NCBI GenBank assembly: GCA_016197345.1
Contig: JACPVY010000127.1
Coordinates: 1 to 7,235, forward strand
Origin: Burkholderiales bacterium
GTDB lineage: Bacteria > Pseudomonadota > Gammaproteobacteria > Burkholderiales > Burkholderiaceae_D
Direction: 5' to 3'
Length of the DNA: 7,235 nucleotides
Made by a program: the position numbers and the translations under genes. Below the pieces are notes generated by a model, which saw only the letters and a list, made by a program, of their open reading frames with translations, was not told the origin of the DNA and searched no databases. Below, one piece after another: positions 1 to 5,640 of the stretch (its first letter is position 1; each line of letters opens with the position of its first letter).

Positions 1-1
1 C

Positions 2-190
2 GATGACGTCGATATTGCCGACATCATCAGCAACCATGCACAGGATTTGGAAACTGCTGCGCAAGCCTTGATCGATGCTGCAAACAAAGCGGGTGGGCGC
101 GATAATGTCTCCGCTATCCTGATGAAAGTCCATGCCGTACAGATTCCCAAGCAAGGCGTCGTGAGTCGCTTCTTAAAGTGGTTAAAATAA
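2..190 (+). CDS. PP2C-family serine/threonine protein phosphatase, C-terminal fragment
   Basis: This is the last 62 codons of a gene that begins left of the window; the frame runs from base 2 to the TAA at 188-190. The fragment contains GGRDNVSAILM (residues 31-41), which matches the late PP2C motif GG-x-DN-(V/I)-(T/S). In that family the Asp (here D34) helps hold the catalytic Mg/Mn ions. Such enzymes dephosphorylate Ser/Thr residues in the cytoplasm, often opposite a Hanks-type kinase, but no kinase is visible here. The tail ends in a short basic amphipathic stretch (VVSRFLKWLK) that could touch the membrane or a partner; this is inference. The family call rests on one motif plus the preceding helix, so the exact subgroup cannot be given. 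Confidence 0.72.
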   Translation, partial: DDVDIADIISNHAQDLETAAQALIDAANKAGGRDNVSAILMKVHAVQIPKQGVVSRFLKWLK

Positions 191-208
191 GGGACCGAAA
201 TCGTCGCA

Positions 209-239
209 TTCGCCCACACGCATTGGCTTTGTGGGCGAA
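209..239 (+). terminator. Strong 10-bp hairpin after the phosphatase gene
   Basis: TTCGCCCACA (209-218) and TGTGGGCGAA (230-239) are perfect inverted repeats around an 11-nt loop. The arm can be extended by CA/TG (207-208 with 241-242) if G240 bulges. It starts 18 bp after the phosphatase stop codon and ends about 48 bp before the next start. No T-run follows on either strand, so it is not a textbook intrinsic terminator. It could be a 3'-end stabiliser, a weak terminator or a protein-binding palindrome. Confidence 0.5.
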
Positions 240-287
240 GTGAAATCGCTCTCGTCTGACCTGCGCCTATTGAACTGTGGAGTAGTA

Positions 288-734
288 ATGATTAAGAAAT
301 GTTTGTTGGTCAATGCTTTCGCTGCATTCTGTTTTTCTGCCACGCCGCTAGCGATGGCCGCCGCACCGACCCCGCTCGACCCGAATCACCCGATTTTGGG
401 CACGTGGGTGATGCAAGTAGGAAATGTCGGCTGCTTAGAAACCTATTATTTTCGCGCCGATGGCACGAGTTTAGTCACTAGTTTTGAAGAGGTGGCAGAA
501 ACTGTGATGGAGATTTCTGCAAAGCCTAGCCGCTCGGGTTTTTATCGCTGGTATGACAAGCTCGTCAAAGATAACGGTAAAAAAGACTGTAGCGGCAAAG
601 TTTCCAAAGTAGGGATCGAAACGACAAGTTTTATCCGGTTTCTCGAGGGCGGCGAACGCCTCGTGCTATGCCAAAGTGAAAATCTGAATACCTGCTTTGC
701 GACCATGCAGCGCATGCATGGTACTTCGCTGTAA
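288..734 (+). CDS. Small exported four-cysteine protein of unknown function
   Basis: 148 aa. I chose ATG 288 because GGAG (279-282) lies 5 nt upstream and because the protein then begins with a clean Sec signal peptide: MIKK, a hydrophobic core (about residues 5-22), and likely cleavage after the LAMA/AAA stretch (about residue 24-26). A longer reading from GTG 231 would place 19 polar residues before the signal and start inside the hairpin. The mature part (about 122 aa) opens with a PILGTW segment (about residues 35-40) reminiscent of lipocalin-like small beta-barrels. It has many aromatic beta-strand segments (ETYYF, GFYRWYD, SFIRFLEGGERLVLC) and exactly four cysteines (C49, C101, C128, C136), enough for two periplasmic disulfides. 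I do not recognise a named family; the lipocalin-like idea is weak. It may be co-transcribed with the phosphatase, but the hairpin between them argues for separate control. Confidence 0.75.
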   Translation: MIKKCLLVNAFAAFCFSATPLAMAAAPTPLDPNHPILGTWVMQVGNVGCLETYYFRADGTSLVTSFEEVAETVMEISAKPSRSGFYRWYDKLVKDNGKKDCSGKVSKVGIETTSFIRFLEGGERLVLCQSENLNTCFATMQRMHGTSL

Positions 735-749
735 TCTTGTTGCGTGATA

Positions 750-818
750 TGCCAACGTAAGGTTGGCAAGGCGGTAGCGGCGCAATTTCGGTTTAAATTC
801 CGTTCAACTTCGCCGCTA
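750..818. terminator. Two inverted repeats in the convergent gap (likely bidirectional terminator region)
   Basis: The gap between the exported protein (ends 734) and the HisP-type gene (ends 853 on the minus strand) holds two hairpins. TGCCAAC (750-756) pairs with GTTGGCA (762-768) around a 5-nt loop. TAGCGGCG (775-782) pairs with CGCCGCTA (811-818) around a 28-nt AT-rich interior. The stem can extend inward by AA/TT if one C bulges. The position between convergent genes fits transcript ends from both sides, although no long T-run follows either stem. Confidence 0.45.
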
Positions 819-852
819 TCTCGCTGCCCAAGCGCACTGGGTTAAGGGGAGT

Positions 853-1617
853 TTACTTCAAGGTTCCCGCCAAAAACTGTTGCAAGCGTTCACTTTTTGG
901 TGCCGCTAATACTTCGCGTGGCTTACCTTGTTCTTCAATAAGCCCTTTGTGCAAAAAGACCAGTTGATTTGACACTTCGCGCGCAAAGCCCATTTCGTGG
1001 GTAACAATCAACATCGTCCGACCTTCTTCCGCAAGTTTTTGCATGACGCGCAAGACTTCGCCCACCAGTTCGGGGTCGAGCGCCGAGGTTGGTTCATCAA
1101 ATAACATGACTTCCGGCTCGACCGCCAAGGCGCGGGCAATCGCTACCCGCTGTTGTTCACCACCTGATAAGTGGGCAGGGTGATAGTCTTTACGATGATA
1201 GACACCGACTTTTTGCAAATACATCTCGGCTTTTTCGAGCGCCTCAGCGCGGCTCTTTTTGAGCACATGAAGCGGCGCTTCGATCACGTTTTCTAGCACG
1301 CTCATGTGTCCCCATAAATTGAAATGTTGGAACACCATCGCAATTTTGGCGCGAAACGCTTGCAATTGTTTGGAGTCTTGCGCCGCTAAATCACCATTTT
1401 TTTCTTGCTTGAATTTTAACGCCTCACCATTTAACGCAATACTGCCAGCGCACGGCTGTTCCAGCATATTGATGCAGCGTAAAAATGTGCTTTTGCCCGA
1501 GCCGCTAGAGCCGATGATGCTAATCACATCGCCCGCATTGGCAGAAACTGAAATGCCACGCAATACTTCATTGCTGCCATAGCGTTTGTGCAAATCCTTA
1601 ATGGCGAGTTTTTCCAT
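853..1617 (-). CDS. hisP: Polar amino-acid ABC transporter ATP-binding protein (HisP/AotP type)
   Basis: 254 aa, full length for the HisP family (about 257). It is the cytoplasmic ATPase that powers import through the membrane permeases. All nucleotide-binding elements are present in order: Walker A GSSGSGKST (36-44), Q-loop Q97 in VFQHFNLW, ABC signature LSGGEQQR (150-157), Walker B VMLFDEP (170-176), D-loop SALD (178-181) and H-loop H207 in VTHEMG. The VFQHFNLW and HEMGFAREV segments are typical of the polar amino-acid group (HisP, ArtP, GlnQ, AotP). It is the last gene of the operon, 47 bp beyond the deacylase stop codon. Its ribosome site is weak: GGA at 1624-1626, 6 nt from the ATG. Substrate specificity comes from the binding protein, not from this subunit. 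The symbol is given by similarity; aotP would be equally fair from gene order. Confidence 0.93.
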   Translation of the reverse strand: MEKLAIKDLHKRYGSNEVLRGISVSANAGDVISIIGSSGSGKSTFLRCINMLEQPCAGSIALNGEALKFKQEKNGDLAAQDSKQLQAFRAKIAMVFQHFNLWGHMSVLENVIEAPLHVLKKSRAEALEKAEMYLQKVGVYHRKDYHPAHLSGGEQQRVAIARALAVEPEVMLFDEPTSALDPELVGEVLRVMQKLAEEGRTMLIVTHEMGFAREVSNQLVFLHKGLIEEQGKPREVLAAPKSERLQQFLAGTLK

Positions 1618-1664
1618 AATATGTCCGATCTTGAATGCTGAATGTGAGCGAAAGGGGGAGTGGC

Positions 1665-2783
1665 TTACATCGCCATTAAATTACCGTTGCGATAGGCCAC
1701 ACTGCCTGCGATTTTGGCGACATCGGTGCCACGCTGCACATAGCGAAACGCCGTGCGGGCAAATAATTTGCCGGAAATATTGGCGCACACGGTATCTTGC
1801 TCGCCACTGACCGGATCGATTACATCGACAATCGGCTCGCCATGCAAGACGGTATCGCCGGGCTGTTTGTGGAAAACCAAAATACCAGCGCGTGGTACTT
1901 GTATCGGTTGCACCCCCGCTAACGGCGTCGCTTCGCACAAAGCGTGTGGAACCTCCACTGGCGCACCGTTGATGTGTCCCATATGACGCAAATATTGGAT
2001 CAATGCGCTCGCATCTTGTTGTGCATAGTGGTGATTGACATCCACCTGACTACGTAATTCCACGGTGATCGCGGTGCAGGCTAAGGGCAGTGCGACCTCT
2101 TGACCGAAGTGTTCGGCTAGTTCCCACCAGATGCGTGCGCAGGATTCATCGAAAGGATTACCGCCAGAATCGCGAGCTAGTAGTAGCGCATGTGCTTGCA
2201 TCAAGCCCGACAGCGCTTGTACTTGCGGCGCTAGCGGCGTGCCAGTATATAAATGCAGTACCGCTTCATTATCGCAATGCAAATCGAGCACAATATCGGC
2301 ATCGATCGCGAGCGTTTGCAGGGTCTTTTTCAAGACATCGGTGGTTGTCACAGCAGGCCATTGGGCGAGCAATTCTAGGCAGGCTTGGCGCACTTTGCGC
2401 ACGTTATAGCTGGCATTGTCGCTGAGCTTACCTGCTAGTTTTTCTTTTAATTGCGGCACCAAATTGCGATAGGCGCGATTGAAATTGACGCCAGTGGCAA
2501 AATCAAAGCGGCCAAATGGCTGGCCTTGCATGAATTGCGCTAGCCCCAGCGGGTTTGCTACTGGTAGCAGCACAATTTCCCCTTGGATCGCACCAGTGCG
2601 CTCTAAATCGAGTAATTGCTGGCGTAAATATTGCGCCACCAGCATGCCGGGGATTTCGTCAGCATGGAGCGAAGCTTGGATATACGTCTTTTTACCACTG
2701 TGTTGGTGACCAAAATGCAGACTTTGCAAATGATATTCTTGCCCCGCACTGCTGGCGGGTAGGGGGTGATGTTGAACGTGCAT
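1665..2783 (-). CDS. Zinc-dependent deacylase, succinylglutamate desuccinylase/aspartoacylase family (AotO-like)
   Basis: 372 aa, cytoplasmic (no signal peptide). M14-type zinc hydrolase signs are visible: HADE (H40 and E43, the HxxE metal pair) preceded by an ASL strand, NPLG (77-80), the substrate-contact segment GVNFNRAYRN (98-107), DLHCD (third metal ligand H169) and TVELRSQ (catalytic-type E242). From about residue 290 there is a beta-rich C-terminal module with a lipoyl/biotinyl-like look (VPRAGILVFHKQPGDTV, then EPIVDVIDPVSGE). The family hydrolyses N-acyl or amide bonds of amino acids, for example N-succinylglutamate or N-acetylaspartate; the true substrate here cannot be read from sequence. 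It starts 4 bp after the HisM-fragment stop with only a weak ribosome site, suggesting translational coupling to the broken upstream gene. Its place just before the ATPase matches the extra gene aotO of Pseudomonas aotJQMOP. Confidence 0.85.
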   Translation of the reverse strand: MHVQHHPLPASSAGQEYHLQSLHFGHQHSGKKTYIQASLHADEIPGMLVAQYLRQQLLDLERTGAIQGEIVLLPVANPLGLAQFMQGQPFGRFDFATGVNFNRAYRNLVPQLKEKLAGKLSDNASYNVRKVRQACLELLAQWPAVTTTDVLKKTLQTLAIDADIVLDLHCDNEAVLHLYTGTPLAPQVQALSGLMQAHALLLARDSGGNPFDESCARIWWELAEHFGQEVALPLACTAITVELRSQVDVNHHYAQQDASALIQYLRHMGHINGAPVEVPHALCEATPLAGVQPIQVPRAGILVFHKQPGDTVLHGEPIVDVIDPVSGEQDTVCANISGKLFARTAFRYVQRGTDVAKIAGSVAYRNGNLMAM

Positions 2784-2787
2784 AGCG

Positions 2788-3010
2788 TCAAGCTTTCAAG
2801 GGAGTCAGATACGAGAGCCAGCGGGCTTCTAGGCGGCGAAATAGCCAAACCAAACTAAACGTCACCAGCAAATACAGCGCGCCAGCGATGCCAAAGGCTT
2901 CAAACGAACGGAAGGTTTCGGCATTGACATCAAACAAACACCAACAAACACAAACATCCCCAAAGTATCGCCAAATATTTGTTGCTAGGATGATTGATGA
3001 CTGGGTTCAT
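2788..3010 (-). pseudogene. hisM: Remnant of a HisM-type amino-acid ABC permease (C-terminal 47 codons only)
   Basis: Reading the minus strand from 2931 to the TGA at 2790-2788 gives 47 residues that begin DVNAETFRSF, continue EAFGIAGALYLL and WLFRRLEARWL, and end LTPLKA. This matches the last ~48 residues of E. coli HisM (DINAATYQPF, TAFGIAAVLYLI, LFRRAEKRWL) in content and length. The ATG expected for hisM is present at 3010, overlapping the hisQ stop as ATGA. From it only 26 codons (MNPVINHPSN... ending CLLVFV) are open before TGA at 2932-2930. Those residues do not resemble a HisM N-terminus, and the C-terminal part lies in another frame. About 190 residues, including the EAA loop that contacts the ATPase, are missing. 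The join falls in an A/C-only tract (2931-2956 on the plus strand). It is almost certainly non-functional as a permease, barring an assembly error. Confidence 0.88.
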
Positions 3011-3696
3011 AGCGCCGCCATCTTGACGCCGTGCGAATAGCGTTTTTCGAGGTAGCGCAAGGCCAATTGGCTGGCCGTGGTGATGGCTAAATACATCAGT
3101 GCCGAGAGACCAATAAAAAAGAAAAATTGCGAGCTAGCCTTGCCTGCTTGATTGGCGACCCGCACCACATCATTGAGGCCGATGATAGAAACTAAGGCCG
3201 TGCTTTTCAGCAGTACTTGCCAATTGTTGGCGATGCCGGGCAGGGCATAGCGCATCATTTGTGGAAATAAAATGCGGACAAAGACTTGACGCGGCCGCAT
3301 GCCAAATGCGTGCGCCGCCTCAATCGAGCCTTTTGGCACGGCAATGAAAGCACCGCGTAGCGTTTCAGAAAAATAGGCGCCGTAGATGAAGCCTAGCGTC
3401 AGCACACCAGCGCTAAAGGGATTGATAGTGATCTGTCCCCATTCCATGCTTTCAGTCAGGCTATTGAGCAGCATTTGCACGCCATAAAACAAAATCAACA
3501 TCGTCACTAAATCCGGGACACCTCGAATTAACGTTGTGTAGCAGATCGAACAAATGCGCGCAATGCGCGATTTGCTGAGGCTGGCAGTGGCACTGAATAG
3601 CCCTAATGCAAAGGCCAGCACCAGCGAAAGGCTAGCCAGTTGCAAGGTCAGCGCTAAGCCCTCGGCTAATTGCGGGCCGTAGCCGTATAAAAACAT
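3007..3696 (-). CDS. hisQ: Polar amino-acid ABC transporter permease (HisQ/AotQ type)
   Basis: 229 aa, the same length as E. coli HisQ (228) and closely similar along its whole length from memory. It is an inner-membrane protein with about five hydrophobic segments. Diagnostic stretches are TTLIRGVPDLV...LFYG (54-72), TLGFIYGAYFSETLRGAF (100-117), the EAA loop EAAHAFGMRPRQ (126-137) that docks on the ATPase, FPQMMRYALPGI (144-155) and NNWQVLLKSTALVS (157-170). Start: AAGGAG (plus-strand 3703-3708) lies 6 nt before the ATG, a strong ribosome site. The stop codon shares ATGA with the start of the hisM remnant, showing the original tight coupling. Without a full-length HisM partner, the complex would have to form a HisQ homodimer or recruit a permease from elsewhere; this is inference. 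Confidence 0.94.
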   Translation of the reverse strand: MFLYGYGPQLAEGLALTLQLASLSLVLAFALGLFSATASLSKSRIARICSICYTTLIRGVPDLVTMLILFYGVQMLLNSLTESMEWGQITINPFSAGVLTLGFIYGAYFSETLRGAFIAVPKGSIEAAHAFGMRPRQVFVRILFPQMMRYALPGIANNWQVLLKSTALVSIIGLNDVVRVANQAGKASSQFFFFIGLSALMYLAITTASQLALRYLEKRYSHGVKMAAL

Positions 3697-3852
3697 GGGG
3701 TTCTCCTTATTTTGTTCTTGTTTCTTTTCTGCTATTCGTGGGCTGCTTGCACAAGATGAAAACCGCGCTATGCATCGCGCTTACCAGAACACGGCAATTG
3801 AAACCGGATCCAAACATGCCTAGCCCAAGCACCTCGTCAACGCTTGCACCGA
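3697..3852 (-). other. 156-bp hisJ-hisQ intercistronic spacer with an imperfect palindrome
   Basis: No coding potential is seen. GCGCTATGCATCGCGC (3765-3780) is an imperfect palindrome: GCGC arms around ATGCAT with one mismatched pair. Read on the transcribed minus strand it is followed by GGTTTT. Spacers after a binding-protein gene commonly carry a stem-loop that protects the upstream mRNA or partly stops transcription, so the binding protein is made in excess over the permeases. The stem here is short, so the role is inferred. The hisQ ribosome site AAGGAG lies at 3703-3708. Confidence 0.35.
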
Positions 3853-4632
3853 TCAATCTCCGGAGACATCAAACTCAAAATATTTATTCATGATGGCTTT
3901 GTAGGTGCCGTTCGCTTTCAAGGTTTTCAGCGCTTGATTCATCGCCTCTTTTAGTTGCGCGTCTTCTTTACGAAAACCCAATCCGGTGCCATTGCCAAAG
4001 ATTTTGGCATCTAGCACTGCACCACCTGCATAGGCAAAGCCCTTACCATTTGCGGTTTTTAAGAAGCCCAAATTCGCTTCGACCCCGTCCATTAAGCCGG
4101 CATCGAGTCGTCCCGCTTGCAAATCGGCATAGATTTGATCATTTTTGGCATACGAGACGATTTCCACGCCAGCATTGCCCCATTTTTGCTTGGCATAGGC
4201 TTCATGCGTGCTGGCTTGTTGTACACCGACCCGTTTGCCGCGCAGAAGCTCTAGCGTTGGTTGCAATTTGCTATCAGCTTTGGCGATCATGCGCGACGGT
4301 ACGCGGGTGATGCGATCCGAAAAATCGATTTCTTTTTGCCGTTTTTCGGTCACCGACATCGAGGCATTGATCACATCAAATTTTTTTGCTTTCAAGGCTG
4401 GAATTAAGCCGTCGAAATCACTTTCCACCCAAACACATTTGATTTTCATCTGCGCACATAGGGCATTCCCTAGCTCAATATCAAAGCCAGTGAGCTTGCC
4501 GTCTTTATCTTTGAATTCAAATGGCGCAGCACCCGGATCGGTGCCGATTCGCACTTCTTTGTAGTCTTTTGCGTCAAGGGTAGGGCTCAGGGCAGCGAGA
4601 GCGAATAGTAGGCTGAGGGTGATTTTTTTCAT
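3853..4632 (-). CDS. hisJ: Periplasmic basic-amino-acid binding protein (HisJ/ArgT/AotJ type)
   Basis: 259 aa from ATG 4632, which gives a Sec signal (MKKITLSLLFALAALS, likely cut near residue 21) and has GGAG (4643-4646) 10 nt upstream. An ATG at 4674 would add 14 non-signal residues. It captures the substrate in the periplasm and delivers it to the permease. It aligns with E. coli HisJ (260 aa) throughout: RIGTDP (28-33), FDIELGNALC with C59/C66 matching the HisJ disulfide, LIPALKAKK (76-84), SMSVTEKRQ (91-99), GKRVGVQQ (132-139) and the ending YFEFDVSGD. Residues that grip the alpha-amino and carboxyl groups in HisJ are kept (S91, S93, R98, T142, D182). The side-chain sandwich differs: HisJ Y14 aligns with A35 and L52 with F73. 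Histidine, lysine, arginine, ornithine or a derivative are all possible ligands. It is the first gene of the operon. Confidence 0.92.
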   Translation of the reverse strand: MKKITLSLLFALAALSPTLDAKDYKEVRIGTDPGAAPFEFKDKDGKLTGFDIELGNALCAQMKIKCVWVESDFDGLIPALKAKKFDVINASMSVTEKRQKEIDFSDRITRVPSRMIAKADSKLQPTLELLRGKRVGVQQASTHEAYAKQKWGNAGVEIVSYAKNDQIYADLQAGRLDAGLMDGVEANLGFLKTANGKGFAYAGGAVLDAKIFGNGTGLGFRKEDAQLKEAMNQALKTLKANGTYKAIMNKYFEFDVSGD

Positions 4633-4710
4633 GCTGATATGTCTCCAAGGAAAGTGATCTACAGGGAAGGGCACGTTTTTTGTAAGCCTTGCCTGACGTA
4701 TTTTTTACAC

Positions 4711-4739
4711 ATTCTACATTTATGAAAAAAAATTTTCAA
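4711..4739 (-). promoter_or_regulatory. Sigma-70 type promoter of the transport operon
   Basis: On the minus strand, TTGAAA (plus-strand 4734-4739) and TAGAAT (plus-strand 4711-4716) are separated by exactly 17 bp. Each differs from the consensus hexamer at one base. Transcription would start near 4703-4705, giving a leader of about 70 nt before the hisJ ATG at 4632. No other promoter of similar quality was seen upstream of hisJ. Confidence 0.68.
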
Positions 4740-4743
4740 TAAA
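4719..4743. promoter_or_regulatory. AT-rich palindrome over the operon promoter (candidate operator)
   Basis: TGAAAA (4723-4728) and TTTTCA (4733-4738) are inverted repeats around AAAA. The flanks TTTA (4719-4722) and ATAAA (4739-4743) continue the symmetry if one base bulges. The site covers the -35 box and most of the spacer of the minus-strand promoter and ends 3 bp before the -35 of the plus-strand promoter, so a bound protein could control both. The obvious candidate binder is the adjacent RpiR-type protein in its intact ancestral form. The A/T-rich content makes chance symmetry possible. Confidence 0.42.
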
Positions 4744-4745
4744 TC

Positions 4746-4774
4746 TTGAAATTCTTTTTAAACACGGCTAAAGT
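4746..4774 (+). promoter_or_regulatory. Sigma-70 type promoter of the RpiR-type regulator gene
   Basis: TTGAAA (4746-4751), a 17-bp spacer, then TAAAGT (4769-4774, four of six consensus bases). The start point would be near 4780-4782, leaving a leader of about 95 nt before ATG 4875. This also argues against a start at the TTG of 4746, which would lie inside the promoter. Confidence 0.5.
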
Positions 4775-4874
4775 TGCACTCAGTTATGAGAAACAAGGCA
4801 AAGTCAGCGCAAAACAGCCTTGCAGCAGACCTCAATCGAAACGCTATCTTCAGTCGAGAAATAGATCGAAAAAT

Positions 4875-5630
4875 ATGAGTAAGAAATTAAAAAATCACGC
4901 CAGCCCAGCACTGAATAGCGCAGCCAGTCAACCAGAAGCGAAGTTGAATAGCGAAGTTGTCGGTGGCACACCCGAGCTAGTATTTGCAAAATCAAAATTA
5001 GGCCAAGGTTTGCTGCAAGTCTTATCCGAGGGATCGAGTTCATATCAAAGCATCGCCAATTATCTGCTGCGCAATCAAGTGCGCGTCACAGCCTTGGGCA
5101 TCGAAGATTTGGCGGAAAGTTGCCAAGTGATGGGTTTTGGCTTGAGTTCGCACTTGGCCGGCATGCTAGCTTTGCATTTACAGCCGTTTTGCAATCATGT
5201 GGTGGAAGTGGTGGCCTATGGCGGTACCGAAGTAGCGGCTGGCCATTTAGCGCAAATTGGCGAAAAAGATATCTTGATTGTGATTTCATTCCCACGCTAT
5301 GCCAATGATGCGATCCGCCTTGCACAATTTGCGCGCGATCACGGCACCTGCGTGATCGCCATTACCGATTCCACTGCCTCACCGCTTGCCAAATTAGGGC
5401 ACCACCTACTCCTCGCGCCGAGCAATCATCCAGTATTGCCGAGTAGTTCCATCAGTTGCTTAGCCGTGATCGAAGCATTGGTTGCAAGCCTGATGGCTTC
5501 CAACAAAAAGAACGTTGAAAAAGCGATTAAATTGACTGAGGCCTTGTCTGCCTATTTGCATGACGATTCTGGCCTACCGCGTCCACAGATGAAAACAGCG
5601 GCGAAGGAGGGCGGTAGAGCAAAGAAATGA
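4875..5630 (+). CDS. RpiR/MurR-family SIS-domain transcriptional regulator with a truncated HTH
   Basis: 251 aa from ATG 4875. The frame stays open upstream to a TTG at 4746, but that lies in the promoter and is followed by atypical basic sequence. The ribosome site at 4875 is poor. Layout: a polar tail (1-40); the first part of an RpiR-type HTH (about 42-85: LGQGLLQVLSEG, YQSIANYLLRNQVRVTALGIEDLAESCQV); then directly a SIS phosphosugar-type domain (about 86-228: MGFGLSSHLAGM, LIVISFPRYANDAIRLAQFA, CVIAITDSTASPLAKL); then a basic tail. Normal family members have about 85-90 residues between these parts, including the recognition helix (S-x-x-T-V-x-R-F type) and linker. They are absent here with the frame kept; the join is V85/M86 (about 5129/5130). 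Such proteins normally bind DNA through the HTH and sense ligands through SIS. It is divergent from the transport operon. DNA binding by this version is doubtful. Confidence 0.82.
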   Translation: MSKKLKNHASPALNSAASQPEAKLNSEVVGGTPELVFAKSKLGQGLLQVLSEGSSSYQSIANYLLRNQVRVTALGIEDLAESCQVMGFGLSSHLAGMLALHLQPFCNHVVEVVAYGGTEVAAGHLAQIGEKDILIVISFPRYANDAIRLAQFARDHGTCVIAITDSTASPLAKLGHHLLLAPSNHPVLPSSSISCLAVIEALVASLMASNKKNVEKAIKLTEALSAYLHDDSGLPRPQMKTAAKEGGRAKK

Positions 5631-5640
5631 GCAAAGAAAT
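5617..5640 (+). repeat. 12-bp tandem duplication across the regulator stop codon
   Basis: GAGCAAAGAAAT occurs twice in direct succession (5617-5628 and 5629-5640). The first copy supplies the end of the regulator (A-K-K) and the first base of its TGA; the second lies just after it. It looks like a recent slippage duplication with little effect on the protein. Confidence 0.8.

Noticed and set aside
231..287. 19-codon extension of the small exported protein from GTG 231
   Set aside because: It would start inside the hairpin arm and put polar residues before a complete signal peptide; ATG 288 has GGAG at the right distance.
2603..2848. Minus-strand open frame of 81 codons across the permease remnant and the start of the deacylase gene
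   Set aside because: It overlaps the well-supported deacylase in another frame, starts inside the hisM remnant and has no ribosome site or domain character.
4633..4710. Riboswitch or attenuator in the hisJ leader
   Set aside because: The leader is only about 70 nt and I found no strong stems, T-run terminator or codon-rich leader peptide.
4746..4874. 43-codon N-terminal extension of the regulator from TTG 4746
   Set aside because: The TTG lies within the likely -35 box, there is no ribosome site before it, and the extension is basic, low-character sequence; ATG 4875 is preferred.
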